This document shows positions 51,201-61,548 of a stretch of 64,000 nt of DNA, one piece after another (the first letter of the stretch is position 1; each line of letters starts with the position of its first letter). The notes beneath the pieces were generated by a model. It searched no databases. It saw nothing but the letters and a program-made list of their open reading frames with translations, and was not told where the DNA came from. The translations under genes were made by a program, and so were the position numbers. This DNA is from Myrica gale (Eukaryota; Streptophyta; Magnoliopsida; Fagales; Myricaceae). The stretch spans positions 10,049,001 to 10,113,000 of the forward strand of contig OZ005610.1 in NCBI GenBank assembly GCA_963930655.1. Direction: 5' to 3'.

Positions 51201-54200
51201 CACGTGCCTTGTCAAGTTACCGTTGCCAGGCTCACGAAACTCCCCCACACCCTCCTCCTGCATCTCCGGCGAGCAACCCTTCACCAGCTGGGCATAGGAC
51301 ACGCCCTTGCTAACCTCGGACACAGCATGCCCCGCGCTTGAACGACGCATCTCACCAATAACAGAAATCATCTCCTCACAAGACTGAAATGTCTTCGCCT
51401 CAATCACTAAACTACTAACTCAGGACAGTAACACAACTGGATGAACCTACGGGGAGGAGAACGAAGAGGAGAGAGAACGGAGAAAAGGCCACTGTAGTCG
51501 GGGACATCCCACCTCCACCACCTTAAACCAACTAAAATACGGCCACTCCTTTTTTCCTTTCTTAATAATATTGCTCTTACTTATCAAAAAAAAAAACACA
51601 ATAAGGAATGGAATGAAGCCAGTTCCTCAGAAAACATAAATAACTACACGAATCGTCTAATTTACTTTCCCATTTACATGTAAGGAATCATTATGTTTGC
51701 AACTAGATCTGGTTAGGTATCTCCACTAAGCTAATTACTGGAACTAATGGGAAGAAGCAAATCCCCTCTTTGACAGAAATGTCTATTATATACAATAGTA
51801 ATGCAGTAGAGCAAACCTCCCCAGCATGAATTACAAAATGGATGACCACAAGTAGCTGCACGAATCTGATCACATGGATAGGTGTCAAAGCATATCCCAC
51901 AAGTCAGCTGTTAATAGAAGAAAATACATCAGAATAAATTTATATATACAAAATAGTCAAGAGGATAAACAAAGTAGTCAAAACACCCCAACTTTCAAGC
52001 AATGACCAAAATCTCAAAAAACATAGTGAAATATGGCTTGCTCACTTCTCTAGCATTTGGATATTCAACAACTGGACTCTCCAATATGCCGACAGCCCTC
52101 CGAACCTTCTCTTCGTCTGCAAACCACTCATCATGCACTTTACTAACACTCCTGCGAAAACGAAGGCAGTATAAATTTTGCAGAACACCAAGGCAAAAAA
52201 CAATGCCACATAACCTAGTGCCCACCATATACAACAAGATGCACAGACCACACAAGGTCCTTGCAGTAATAAATTTGAAGATTTAATTTCACACTTGCAC
52301 ACATAGTAGAACAAAAATCAGTTCTTATGTAGAAGTATTTTTGTGAGGTTTCTCCAAAAGAACTTAAAGCCTTAGCTTTAAATTCGGTGGTTCATTTGCA
52401 GGGTGTTCTTATGCACTCTTTTTCGCTGGGTTTCTGCTATGTGGGGGGGTCGTTTTCTAGATTTTCCAGATTTGCTTAGTTTCTTTGTCTGTATGTTCTA
52501 AGTGTTTTCAGAAACAATCTTTGTACTGTTTTCACTCTTTATTTCTTTTAATATATTGATCTTACTTATAAAAAAAAGAATTTAAAGCCTTAGCAGTTAA
52601 CATAAGCTTCATATCAGCCGAAGCATTTTACCAATTATAGTAGCGGAGCAGTATGCCAGCTGCAACCTTTGAAATAGATAGCACAGTGGATACCCTCATG
52701 ATATCATCCTCCTGTCGTTGATGAATATCCGCTTCGCTCAAAATGGTGTAGTTTTGCTAAGACAAGAAACAGGCACACTTAGGACGAAAATTATTAGGAA
52801 GGCAACCAAAAGAATATTTATTTTTCTTTAGTATGCATGCACAAGCCTAAGTGGTGCTTGCACAGGAAATCATGCTGTTTATAATCAATTGAATGGCAGG
52901 AGAAAAGAATATATAAGGTAAAAGCAAAAGGATAGAAATCATGAATCTTAAATTCACACACAACTCCTACATACGACACACCTACACCCACACATACACA
53001 AGACATATATAGACTTTGATTGATGATGTCTTATAATTGCAAAGAAGTTCCACAACCTTTTTCAATTCAGTTTCAAAGAGTCCCAAAAGTTAGCTACACC
53101 CACGACTATATATTGTACTTGCACATGATTTATCACTTAATATTTTCCACAAAGGAGTGGTGGGGAGTGCATATACAACCAAATAGTAATATTTTTCTAA
53201 CCTATCTTTTTTTTTTTATAAGGAAATATTATTAGAAGTAGAAAAAGAAAGTGAAAATAGTACAAAAGGAAGTACTAGATTCACTAGAATATACAAGCGA
53301 AGAAACTAATAAAATCCTGTAAATCTAAAAAGTGCCCCCCTCCCCCCCACATAGCATCAACCCATTAGAAAAAGATAATGCAAAAAAACACCATGTAATC
53401 TCTCCACGGAAGAAATTAAATCCTCAAAACATCTACTATTACGCTCCTGCCAAAGACACCACCAAATACAAGATGAAATCATCTTCCAAATTGCCTTAGC
53501 CAACGGATCCACAAACTTTCTCCCCCAACATAATAAGACATCAACTACCCTTTCTGGCATAACCCAATGGATATTCGTTATACCAAAAACAAGCTGCCAA
53601 AGTCCTCGAGCCATCGAGCAATGCAATAAAACATGATTAACAGACTCTCCATCCATCTTACATAAGTAGCACCAATCAAGGACACACACTCCCCTCCTCC
53701 GCAGATTATCAATAGTCGAAATTCTACCATGTGTAGCCTCCCACACAAAGAAAGAAACTCTCGTGGGAACTTTGGTCTTCCAAACTCCACGCCAAGGGAA
53801 AAACTCAGATTGATCCCGAGATATAAGACCATAGAATGATTTAACAGAAAAAACTTCATCCTTAGAACGCTTCCAAATTAGCTTGTCTTCAGTATCTCTA
53901 CGAACCATCATATCGTAAAGAGTAGAGTAGAAAGCCATAAATTCCTACATTTCCCATAAACCCCCTGAAAGAATAGGGGAACAAACCTTATCCCATTTAA
54001 TGAGATGAAATTTGTGAACTTCCAAGTCACTACCCCACAAGAAGTCCCTTTGCAATTTTTCAATTCTAGAAGCCACAGAGCACGGAATGGGAAAAAGAGA
54101 AAGGAAGTAAGTAGGTAAACAAGAAAACGTAGATTTGATCAAGGTTATCCGACCCCCCTTGGATAAATACAAACACTTCCATCCAGCCAATCGTCTTGCC

Positions 54201-57200
54201 ATTCTCTCCAAAATATCATCCCAAATATGCACTCTTAGATCTAGCAGCCAGCGGAAGACCCAAATAAGTCATTGGAAAAGCAGACTTATTTGCCACCCAG
54301 CCATTGGATAAATACATATGCTTCCACCCAGCCAATCTTTTTGCCCTTCTCTCCAGAATACCATCCCAAATATGCACTCTTAGATATAGCACCCAACTCC
54401 TGCAATACATACGCTTCCACCCAACCAATCTTCTTGCCATTCTCTCCAAAATACCATCCCAAATATGCACTCTTAGATCTAGCACCCAGCGGAAGACCCC
54501 AAAAAAGTCATTGGCAAAGCAGAGATGCTACACCCCAAAATTGAAGCCAACTCCTGCACATTCCCCATATTTCCAATCGGAATCACCTCCGACTTCGAAA
54601 GATTAACCTTTAAACCTGAAACTGCCTCAAAACACAAAAGCAAACAACGAAGACTCCTGAACTGCTCTACCTCCGCCCCACATAACACTAAAGTATCATC
54701 AGCAAATAGTAAATGATAAATGTCAATTCCCCCGCCACTAACACCACCCACCTTAAAACCAACAATTTTGGCACCATCACCACCCCCACCTTCCTTATCC
54801 CTCCATATTCAACAACCGCAACATAAAGACCACCTTTGTTACAGCATCTTTGTGCCAAAAAGCCATGCCTAGACTCATTGAACTTAGAGGCAAAGTCGAC
54901 TGCAAGAGAAGCCTCCATCAGTTTATCAGACATATTTACCATCCACACAGCCTCATACTTCCCCATATGAATCACGTTCATAAACCTAGAACTTCATTCT
55001 AAAAATTGAATATCACCCTTCGCACTAATCCTCACTTGGAATTCCTTAGACTCAATACGAAAATAGTTTATTGTTCTTATTCCAAAGAAACCAGGAGTTG
55101 TTGAGTTGGAGGACTTTCGTCCTTTTAAGTCTTGTGGGAGGAGTCTATAAAATTTTTGCTAAGGTTTTGGCAAATAGGCTGAAATTTATGCTGGAGAAGA
55201 TTATTTCTTCTTCTCATAATGTGTTTGTGAGGGGCCAGCAGATTTTGGACTCGGTGTTGATAGCGAATGAATGTATTGACTCACGTATGAGGTTGAATGA
55301 ACCGTCCATGTTATGTAATTTGGACATTCATAAAGCTTATGATCATGTCAACTGGAATTTTTTTGTTGTATCTTCTGAGGAGTGGGAACTTCCGGCCGAA
55401 CACGAGGAGCCCACATGTTTCACTGAAAGACTCGCAGAACGTACACAGGACAGTACATCAAGAAAGACGCGATTCAAGATCTGATTTTTACCTTCCGGCA
55501 CCATCATCGCCCCCACCTTCCTTCTCCCTCCATATTCAACAACCGCAACATAACGACCACCTTTGTGCCAAAAAGCCACGCCTAGACTCATTGAACTTAG
55601 AGGCAAAGTCGACGGCAGGAGAAGCCTCCATCAGTTTATCAAACATATTTACCATCCACACTGCCCCATACTTCCCCATGTGAATCACGTTCACAAACCT
55701 GGAACTCCATTTTGAAAATTGAATATCACCCTTCGCACTAATCCTCACTTGGAATTCCTTAGACTCATAAAAAGCGTCATCACAAATACTAATCTCACCA
55801 CTAACTAGTCAGAAAACCAACGGAAAGAGAGCACGCAGGAGAGAGAACAGAGCATCTCCCTTCCACCCATTATATTCAAAAAATATTTGAAAAGTTTTTT
55901 CCCTATTTTTAAAACTAGTTAAGAAAAGAAACAGATCACCAAGATATTATTTCATAAAAGTAGCAGATGTACTGAAGTTCCATGAACAACCATGTGTCTA
56001 TTATGTCCAAGACAACTTGGGGTATCTTCATATACAATTTAACAAGACCAGTTTAAACTTTGCATCACTAGGACATCATGTTAAAACACCAACCCTTGTT
56101 GGTGCAAAGATGACCTCGAAATCCATTAGTATTCAATGAAACATATTCAAATTCCCAGTTCCAATATTATGAATTGTTGAAACCAACTCAAATCAAATTA
56201 TCCTGGTCCAAATTCAAAGAAATTGTCAGTTATCACAAGAACTAAAGAAAACAAAATTGATAAATTATTTTGATAGTCCACAAGAAAGAAGCACCACCCA
56301 CTTTATGGAAGTCATCCACATATCAATATTCAAGCAGTTTTCCTTCCGTTACACTTTGTTAACACAGTCCCAATTACCCCAATAACAGAATCAATCGCAA
56401 TTAACAGAAAAAAAGGAAGACAAGCAGAATTCTAAGAAAAAAAATAAAATAAAAATTAACTGTGTATCCATGTGAAGCAATGTAACTCTGATTTCTACCA
56501 TCGCCCTAAAAGAATCCAGTCAACATGACCACTATGTTCGTCCCCAATATTCAATGAACCAAAAAGAAAGAAGCAACGTCCAACTGCCATCAACGCACAA
56601 AAAAACTCATGACACTAATGAAATTTCCCAAACCTAATTATGATGATCCTAAAGAAATCCAATATCAAAATCAAGCAAAATAAACATTTCCCCAACAAAA
56701 AACTCAATATTATTATACCCTCGGGGTACTCAAATATCAACATCAAGCAAATTACCTTACTATGACAGCGGAATCCCAATTGACCCATCACAAAAGGAAA
56801 AGGAATCAACATCACAATAATAGAAAAGCTCAAGTTTTCAACAACATAATGACCAAAATAAAGCAATATTCACATTGATGCAAAAGAACAGCTCGAAAAT
56901 TATGATATAAACTATGAACCCAACTCCAGAGTAAAGTAGGACTTACATTACCACAAAATGAAAGCTCAAAAACTCTCACAACCCCTATTAACCCACAATT
57001 ATCAGAATCAAGCAGGGCCAACATTAGCACCAGCAAAACCCTCAAAATTGTGACACTTCCATTCAACTCAATACCAAAAATCAAGCGTAATTAACGTTAG
57101 CACGCCCCAAAAGGTCAAAAATCTTACAACCCTAATGGACACAATTATCAACGCCAAAACCAAAAAAGCTCCCGAAACAACAACATAAGAAATGAACAAG

Positions 57201-57448
57201 CAAAAATTTCCAACACATCAAGCCACCTGGTGCCGGTGCGAGACGATGTCATCGGAATCATCCGAATCATTGTCGATAAACTCGTAGTCGGCCACGTCAG
57301 CGTCATCGCTGTCAAAAGCGAAGGCGTTGGCAGTGCCGTCGTCGTCGCCACCGCTGTAGAAGTCGTCGTCGTCATTGTCGACCGACACGACGTCGTGCTC
57401 CTCGTCGTCGTGGGCGTCCTGCATGTCGAACTCATCCTCGGATTCCAT
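33216..57448 (-). CDS. ARI8: ARIADNE-type RBR E3 ubiquitin ligase (ARI7/ARI8-like)
   Basis: RING1-IBR-RING2 ligase that takes ubiquitin from an E2 onto its own cysteine and passes it to substrate (known). The coding exons (minus) are 57448-57227, 52756-52632, 52151-52046, 51907-51817, 48284-48112, 47372-47268, 47083-46995, 45054-44947, 44498-44408, 44270-44181, 35071-35024, 34401-34330, 34255-34156, 34078-33952 and 33489-33216. They join to 606 codons plus stop, with GT-AG introns. The protein has an acidic N-terminus, RING1 (C154, C157, C171, H173, C176, C179, C199, C204), IBR (C243, C248, C265, C267, C272, C275, H280, C285), RING2 (C312, C315, C325, C330, C334, C339, C342) with C325 at the catalytic position, an Ariadne domain and a C-terminal RanBP2-type zinc finger (C585, C588, C599, C602). 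I328 replaces the usual Met of the CMHMTC motif. No coding lesion was seen. An in-frame ATG at 57592 would add 48 residues; 57448 fits the family start. Confidence 0.93.
38879..41982 (-). mobile_element. LINE B nested in LINE A, with 18-bp target duplication
   Basis: Flanked by AACAGCAACATGCTTCTT (38879-38896) and AACAACACCATGCTTCTT (41965-41982), matching at 16 of 18 bases. The insert is 38897-41964 with its poly(A) next to the left copy. It splits the reverse transcriptase region of LINE A exactly where LIRKKHGVV should run into VELKDFRP. It contains a complete-looking ORF1 (41522 to about 39690, one frame change near 41.21 kb, with [17 protein letters not shown] and [19 protein letters not shown]) joined directly to the last part of ORF2 ([38 protein letters not shown]). 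Endonuclease and reverse transcriptase are deleted. Confidence 0.85.
41575..41885. mobile_element. Probable MITE inside LINE B
   Basis: The left end GGTGATGTTCGTTTTGAG and the inverted right end GGTATGTTCGTTTTCACC are similar, with AT-rich non-coding sequence between. It sits between the ORF1 start and the 5' border of LINE B, so it inserted after LINE B, a third level of nesting. Same end type as the element at 26.4 kb. Confidence 0.5.
42381..42516 (-). mobile_element. SINE-like insertion (about 96 bp) with perfect target duplication
   Basis: CCACCCTATGGAAGAATTTT occurs at 42381-42400 and 42497-42516 without mismatch (the T-run makes the exact length 16 to 20). Between them lie a T-run and a GC-rich body of about 80 bp, so on the minus strand it is a short body ending GTCATC plus poly(A). 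It interrupts the KFFHRVA motif of LINE A. No tRNA-like promoter boxes were recognised; it could be a short SINE or a fully 5'-truncated LINE. Confidence 0.75.
43973..44062. repeat. Exact 45-bp tandem duplication
   Basis: Units 43973-44017 and 44018-44062 are identical, beginning ACACCTAGAAAACAAAAT. They lie about 120 bp inside intron 10 next to exon 10. Perfect identity suggests a recent event or an assembly artefact. Confidence 0.9.
45686..45997. mobile_element. MULE-type MITE with 110-bp inverted repeats
   Basis: Located in intron 7. The left arm starts GGGGAAAAATCATTTTGCAC and the inverted right arm TGGGCAAACTTCATCTTGTA. Similarity continues through ACATTGAACTCTTGAACTAC / ACATTGAGCTCTTAAACTAT for about 110 bp, leaving a centre of some 90 bp. 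Long inverted arms are typical of MULE-derived MITEs. Flanks are T-rich; TATTTTTAA and TTTTTTAAT could be a decayed 9-bp target duplication. Confidence 0.75.
46120..46743. mobile_element. hAT-like element, 608 bp, 8-bp target duplication
   Basis: Located in intron 7. The element is 46128-46735 with GAGGTGGG on both sides (46120-46127, 46736-46743). The ends are TAAAGGTGGGCA and, inverted, TAAGGGTGTGCA (10 of 12). Just inside each end are dense CCGGAACCGG / GGTACCGG motifs, with an AT-rich core. No transposase. Confidence 0.85.
47549..47572. repeat. Poly-C/poly-A homopolymer tract
   Basis: A long C-run immediately followed by an A-run in intron 5. Run lengths here are prone to sequencing error. 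Confidence 0.9.
48361..48830. mobile_element. MULE-type non-autonomous element, right arm shortened
   Basis: Located in intron 4. The left end begins GGCTTAACTAGTCCACTAGT. The block CGTGTTAATCACTTGTCAAT, followed by AACCACGTG, reappears inverted at the right as CGTGTTAACCAATTGTCAAT, followed by AACCACACG. The outermost left part has no partner on the right, so the right terminus seems deleted. Confidence 0.6.
49712..51540 (-). mobile_element. LINE C: ORF1-only derivative
   Basis: Located in intron 4, minus orientation. The 3' tail (TTTATTAAAAAG near 49749 on the plus strand) follows almost directly after the ORF1 C-terminus ([18 protein letters not shown], stop near 49937). ORF1-type sequence fills 51407 to 49937 with two frame breaks ([18 protein letters not shown] upstream). 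No endonuclease or reverse transcriptase is present. TTTTTCCTTTCT-like sequence at both borders (49716-49727 and 51551-51562) may be the target duplication, placing the insertion in an older plus-oriented LINE tail. Confidence 0.75.
51545..51598 (+). mobile_element. Plus-oriented LINE tail remnant
   Basis: TTTCTTAATAATATTGCTCT, ACTTATC and a poly(A) run on the plus strand match the 3' end shared by the other LINEs here, but in opposite orientation to LINE C. Probably the older element that LINE C landed in. Confidence 0.5.
52360..52594 (+). mobile_element. 5'-truncated LINE, 201 bp, with 17-bp target duplication
   Basis: Located in intron 2. GAACTTAAAGCCTTAGC (52360-52376) and GAATTTAAAGCCTTAGC (52578-52594) differ at one base. 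The 201-bp insert is a LINE 3' end ending CTTACTTAT plus A-run, sense on the plus strand and antisense to the host gene. Confidence 0.85.
53207..55865 (-). mobile_element. LINE D: rearranged L1-like retrotransposon
   Basis: Located in intron 1. The 3' tail is the T-run at 53207-53218. From the 3' side: zinc-binding C-terminus and [17 protein letters not shown] (53357-53938), [19 protein letters not shown] (to 54232), [18 protein letters not shown] of the reverse transcriptase (54479-54751), then ORF1 sequence ([17 protein letters not shown]) at 54770-55054, an inverted reverse-transcriptase piece on the plus strand (55075-55380), and a second direct copy of the ORF1 segment at 55497-55768. 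The catalytic FADD survives but most of ORF2 is gone. Confidence 0.8.
54176..54487 (-). repeat. Three direct copies of a 75-bp ORF2 segment
   Basis: Cores at 54176-54250, 54321-54393 and 54414-54487 share CTTCCACCCAGCCAATC through GCACTCTTAGATCTAGCACC. Spacing is unequal (145 and 93 bp), so the duplications happened in two steps. They lie in LINE D and each encodes [18 protein letters not shown] sequence. Confidence 0.85.
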
Positions 57449-57738
57449 TGCCGGAAGCTTTCCCAGAATGGGATTGGAATTCCAGAGCAGAAGTATCGGA
57501 ATTTGAAACCCTAGAGCTCGGGTGGGGGTAAAAGGTTGGAGGGACACGAACGAGATTAGTGGGTAAGTGGAGGGGCGAAAGGTGGAGAGCAATGGAGATT
57601 AGGAAGTGGCGGAATTGGGTTTTGATGAGAGAAAAAAAAAAAAGGGTGCAGCTTGATGAGGAAAAATGTGTATCTCTCTCTGTGTGCGTCAGAGAGAGAG
57701 AGAAAGTTGGGGAGAGACGAATGATTTGATTAGGGAGA

Positions 57739-57745
57739 TTTTATA
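57739..57745 (-). promoter_or_regulatory. TATA-like box for the ARIADNE gene
   Basis: TATAAAA on the minus strand, about 290 bp before the chosen start codon, followed by a CT-rich leader. Motif and position only. Confidence 0.4.
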
Positions 57746-57749
57746 ATTT

Positions 57750-59267
57750 TAGTTTCCTAATAACGTTATCGTAATTAATTGTTTTTTATTTTTTGTTTTT
57801 GCTTAATTAATTGGTGATTAATCTACAAAGATGGTCTCTAACTGCGCGCGCTCCCAGCAAGGAGGAGAGAGAGAGAGTGTTGAGTCGACTGTCGAGGGAA
57901 AAAGGAGGGAACTTCTTTTTTTTTTTTTTTTTTTTTTTGCTTTTCTGGGTTTGCGGTGGTAAAATCGGTATCCATTGGAAAACAAGTTTGGGTTCATCTT
58001 TCCACTTTGCTGTGTCTTCGTGTTTGTTCTCCCTCAAGTCTCGTTGTCCTTTTTATGATAAGGATTGCGTGCAGCAATGGTCGAAGTTTTGAGTCCCCTT
58101 CCTTCACCTAATCCCTGGGGGTTGAGATTGACCATTCCGAGAATGCCGGAGGTTTATCTATGGCTATATATGTTTTTATCCATTTCAGTTTTTCTCCTTT
58201 TTCCCATACCGACATTTTATTTATATTATGTCCATTTTCAAACTACTACTTATCATTTCTATATCAAACATCTTACTCTTATTTATATTATATGTGAGGT
58301 CTAACACGATTTTCTTTTTCAGCTACATCTCTTTTTTTATATCAAAAAGACCACTAAGTTATAGATCATCATGAAATCAGGCTGAAATCCATCATCACTT
58401 AAACTCGAAAATTTTACATAACGCGGAGTCCACCAAAACATAATGAGACTACAGTAATTCGAACCGTTGTTGTGAACAAGCTCTAATGATTCTCTCTATG
58501 TATATGTATCATTTTTATACATACAATGTTAAATTTGGATATGATTTCATACCTTTTAACCATCTCCACCTTTGGTCCCTTTCCCTGCCTTTACAAATTG
58601 AGTTATGGGTTAAGATCTGGCTTAATAATTTGAACTGATAGAGAAAATAAATAAATATGGTCATTTACATTATTCTTATCAAAATTTTCAATTTACAGTA
58701 TCCAAAAATTACCCACCAAATAGAAAAAAAAAACATAAAAAAGAAGAAGAAGAGAAAATGCTGGAATTCTAAGCAATATATATATATATTGTTATAGTTT
58801 TCTCAGAAAATATTGCAAAAATGTAAAAGCAAAAGCCAAGCAATCTTCCAAGAAGTTAGATTACGTTTTTGCTTTGCCGTTGTTTAGACTATTAAACCTT
58901 CACGCTGAAACCAACGAACCACAGAGGTGGAGAGATATATTGGGGCCCTTTTGGGTAGTTGATTGTAAAAGGTACTCATCCCGGCACGCTCCTCCCTTTT
59001 AATGGGGATATCATTTCACCGAACTTTATGGTTTTAACTTTTTTTTAAGACTAATGACTATGTGGTGGAGCAACATCAGGCGTCATTTTCCTTCTGAATC
59101 CGCCCCCAATAACTCTTTTCTTCTGTCCAGGGGCAACTGGGCAAGGAATATATTAGGCCTTGCTGCTCACCCCGAATGATCGTATAGGTAAAACCAAGTT
59201 TTGGAGAAGAATAATGCTGCTTTCACGACAGGAACATATACTGAAAGTTTTTTGAGTCCACTCTAGC
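57750..59267. other. Upstream flank of the ARIADNE gene
   Basis: AT-rich non-coding sequence with a long T-run at about 57917-57938 and GA tracts. No supported gene; the lysine-rich and phenylalanine-rich frames across the T-run are artefacts. Confidence 0.5.
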
Positions 59268-59693
59268 ATGTGTTTCTATTTGGCAAGGAACTTCCATTCC
59301 TCACAACCATCAGGTGCTCTCCTAATTATTAGACAAACTAGTAGCGTGCAACGCATGCTTTTAATGGGAATACTCTGCAGGCTGCAGGGAAGAAATTTAG
59401 CACAAACTTACCCGTTGTATCGGCCAGAATTCCAATATCTCTCAAGCATGACATCCAAAACTGGCCAAGTGATTGTCCAATTCACAACACAATTACCGAC
59501 AGAAAGGATGATCCATTGCAGGGAATGTCTATCAACGCCTAAAACAACAACAGAATCGACACCAGAAGGAAACGTTCTTGCATGTAGATGTGATGTCCAC
59601 AATGACAGCATTCAAATTCAATTTAGAAATAGAACAGTCACTGTCCCTACGGTTAAGATGACTGCAATTCCTTGTGGTGGATTGTACTTCTGA
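59268..59693 (+). CDS. Hypothetical ORF, 141 codons, uncertain
   Basis: The frame opens at an ATG and ends with TGA. It contains several cysteines (HCRECLSTPK, VLACRCDVHND) and no signal peptide, membrane segment or domain I recognise. A 195-nt frame and a 204-nt frame on the opposite strand overlap it, so coding strand and reality are open. It may be part of a spliced or broken gene. There is no operon-like context in a plant genome to help. Confidence 0.2.
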   Translation: MCFYLARNFHSSQPSGALLIIRQTSSVQRMLLMGILCRLQGRNLAQTYPLYRPEFQYLSSMTSKTGQVIVQFTTQLPTERMIHCRECLSTPKTTTESTPEGNVLACRCDVHNDSIQIQFRNRTVTVPTVKMTAIPCGGLYF

Positions 59694-61548
59694 AATGGCG
59701 TCGTATGGATTTACTTTCGGATACATATTTTAGAGACATTGCTGATGATTTGGCCACTTAAAAAAAAGTTGATGCGAATCAAGACCACCATCAATTGCAC
59801 AAAATCCGTACTTGAGATTCTTTCTAGTTGTAGAACTGCAAATTGTTTTGCATACAAGTTTTCCTAACGGGGGGCATTTATGTGAGCCAGTAGAGCTACG
59901 TCCATATCTAGAAGAAGGATTGTAGGAACAGATTTACATACCTTGGGACATAATACATGCATATGTAGATGACTAAACAGGGAAATACTGGATCGCATTA
60001 ATTCTCTGTGTTTGATCATGTATATGACTATATAGGTGTCAATAGTAATATTTAAAGGAAATACTGGACCCCATCACACCATAGAGTAGAGTAATATAAA
60101 TGTATGCGTGTACTTATGCAATAATCTATAGCATTGGACAAATATACATGCGTGTGATGCTATATCGACACCTTATACATTTGCAAACACGATAACTGTA
60201 TTCTAACACAAGTGTACACGCAAATTTTCATGTCAGCAGAAACCCAATCCAACGTGCACAAACAAAAGAAATTGTCCCCTAAATCTAAGTTACAAACTGT
60301 GCACTGACTACCTGCACCTAAGATGCACAAATTGTTAGATAAATTTAATTAAATCCCTCAAACTGCAGCTGGGTCATTCATTTATTTGGAGAACACACAT
60401 ACAAGCATAACTCAGCTAAACAACACAAACCCAATTTAATGGAACCCATAAGGATATAACAAAAGGAACAAGATGAAAAGAAACACAACGGAAACGGAAA
60501 CGGAAACACACCCAAAAGCGCGCAATTCGAGCCGGATCTCTCGTGGAACACAACGAGAACTCAATCCCACAGAGAGAGAGAGTGTGTGTCAAAGTGCAAT
60601 GGGATTGCTGGATCCGACGCGGAAGATAAAAATTGCGCCCAAAAACTGGTAAAATTTCCTCAAAAGAGTTATCCTTCTGGATATTCGAGCAGTATCACTA
60701 CAGAGAAAGGTAGAAGGTTGATTTTAGCAGGGAAGAGGTTGGTTTTTTTTTTCTTGGCAGGGAAGAGGTTGGTTTGGTATAACGTCGCTGAGTCTCTTCG
60801 GCTCTTTCTGCAAAATAAAATAAAACGTGGGAGTTTTTTTGTTATTTATTTTATTTTTGTTTAATTTCGGTGCCGGCAGTCTCCCAGTGTCGTCCAAAAA
60901 CCACTAAAGCACAAACCAGTGGTGGGTTACCTGCGGATCTTTCATTAATTCTATAAAATATGATTAATTTAATTACCAAATATTTAAGTGGTTATGAAGT
61001 GGTGGATTATTTGTGGATCTTTTTTTTCTAATATTTTTAATAAAATAGGATTAATTTTTAATTCACAATGAGAGCTCCCTCGTATTTTGACCAATTCTTC
61101 AAACCTTGGACGCCTCTAACACATAAACGTGGATATTAGGGACAAGATATTCTAATTTAATCTCGATCCTCAATCAAAATCAACATGGGTATGTGTAACA
61201 TTATAGTCTAATGATATCATAAGACCAAATGAAAATGATATATTAAAATGATATTCCTAAGGATAGACGTATGGTTATTTGTGAGGGTCTAAAACTAGAG
61301 TTTTCAATTATTTTTAGGTTTCCAAATTATTGTATTTTTAATTATATATTTGTTTTAAAAATCGAATAAAATGGACCGACTAGGTTGTCTTACTGAAAAT
61401 TGTCTTTGAATGCAAATTAATAGCCCAAGAGTCCAAATGATTAGGTTCTTAATTAAGTTGACCATTATAGGAAGAGTGTTAAATTATTTTGTAAGACTTA
61501 TTGTTTTAAAAACAAAACAAAATAAAAATAAAATGCGTAAGACATTGA
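59694..61548. other. Intergenic, no gene recognised
   Basis: AT-rich, with a GC-richer patch at 60.48-60.78 kb containing GGAAAC repeats and GAGAGA tracts that resembles a plant 5' leader on the minus strand, but no frame follows it convincingly. Confidence 0.4.

Noticed and set aside
54176..54487. CRISPR-like or satellite array
   Set aside because: Only three copies with unequal spacing, encoding part of LINE ORF2, in a plant genome.
57230..57514. 94-codon valine-rich ORF on the plus strand
   Set aside because: Antisense shadow of the Asp-rich first ARIADNE exon.
57807..58092. Opposed lysine-rich and phenylalanine-rich ORFs
   Set aside because: Both depend on the homopolymer run at about 57917-57938.
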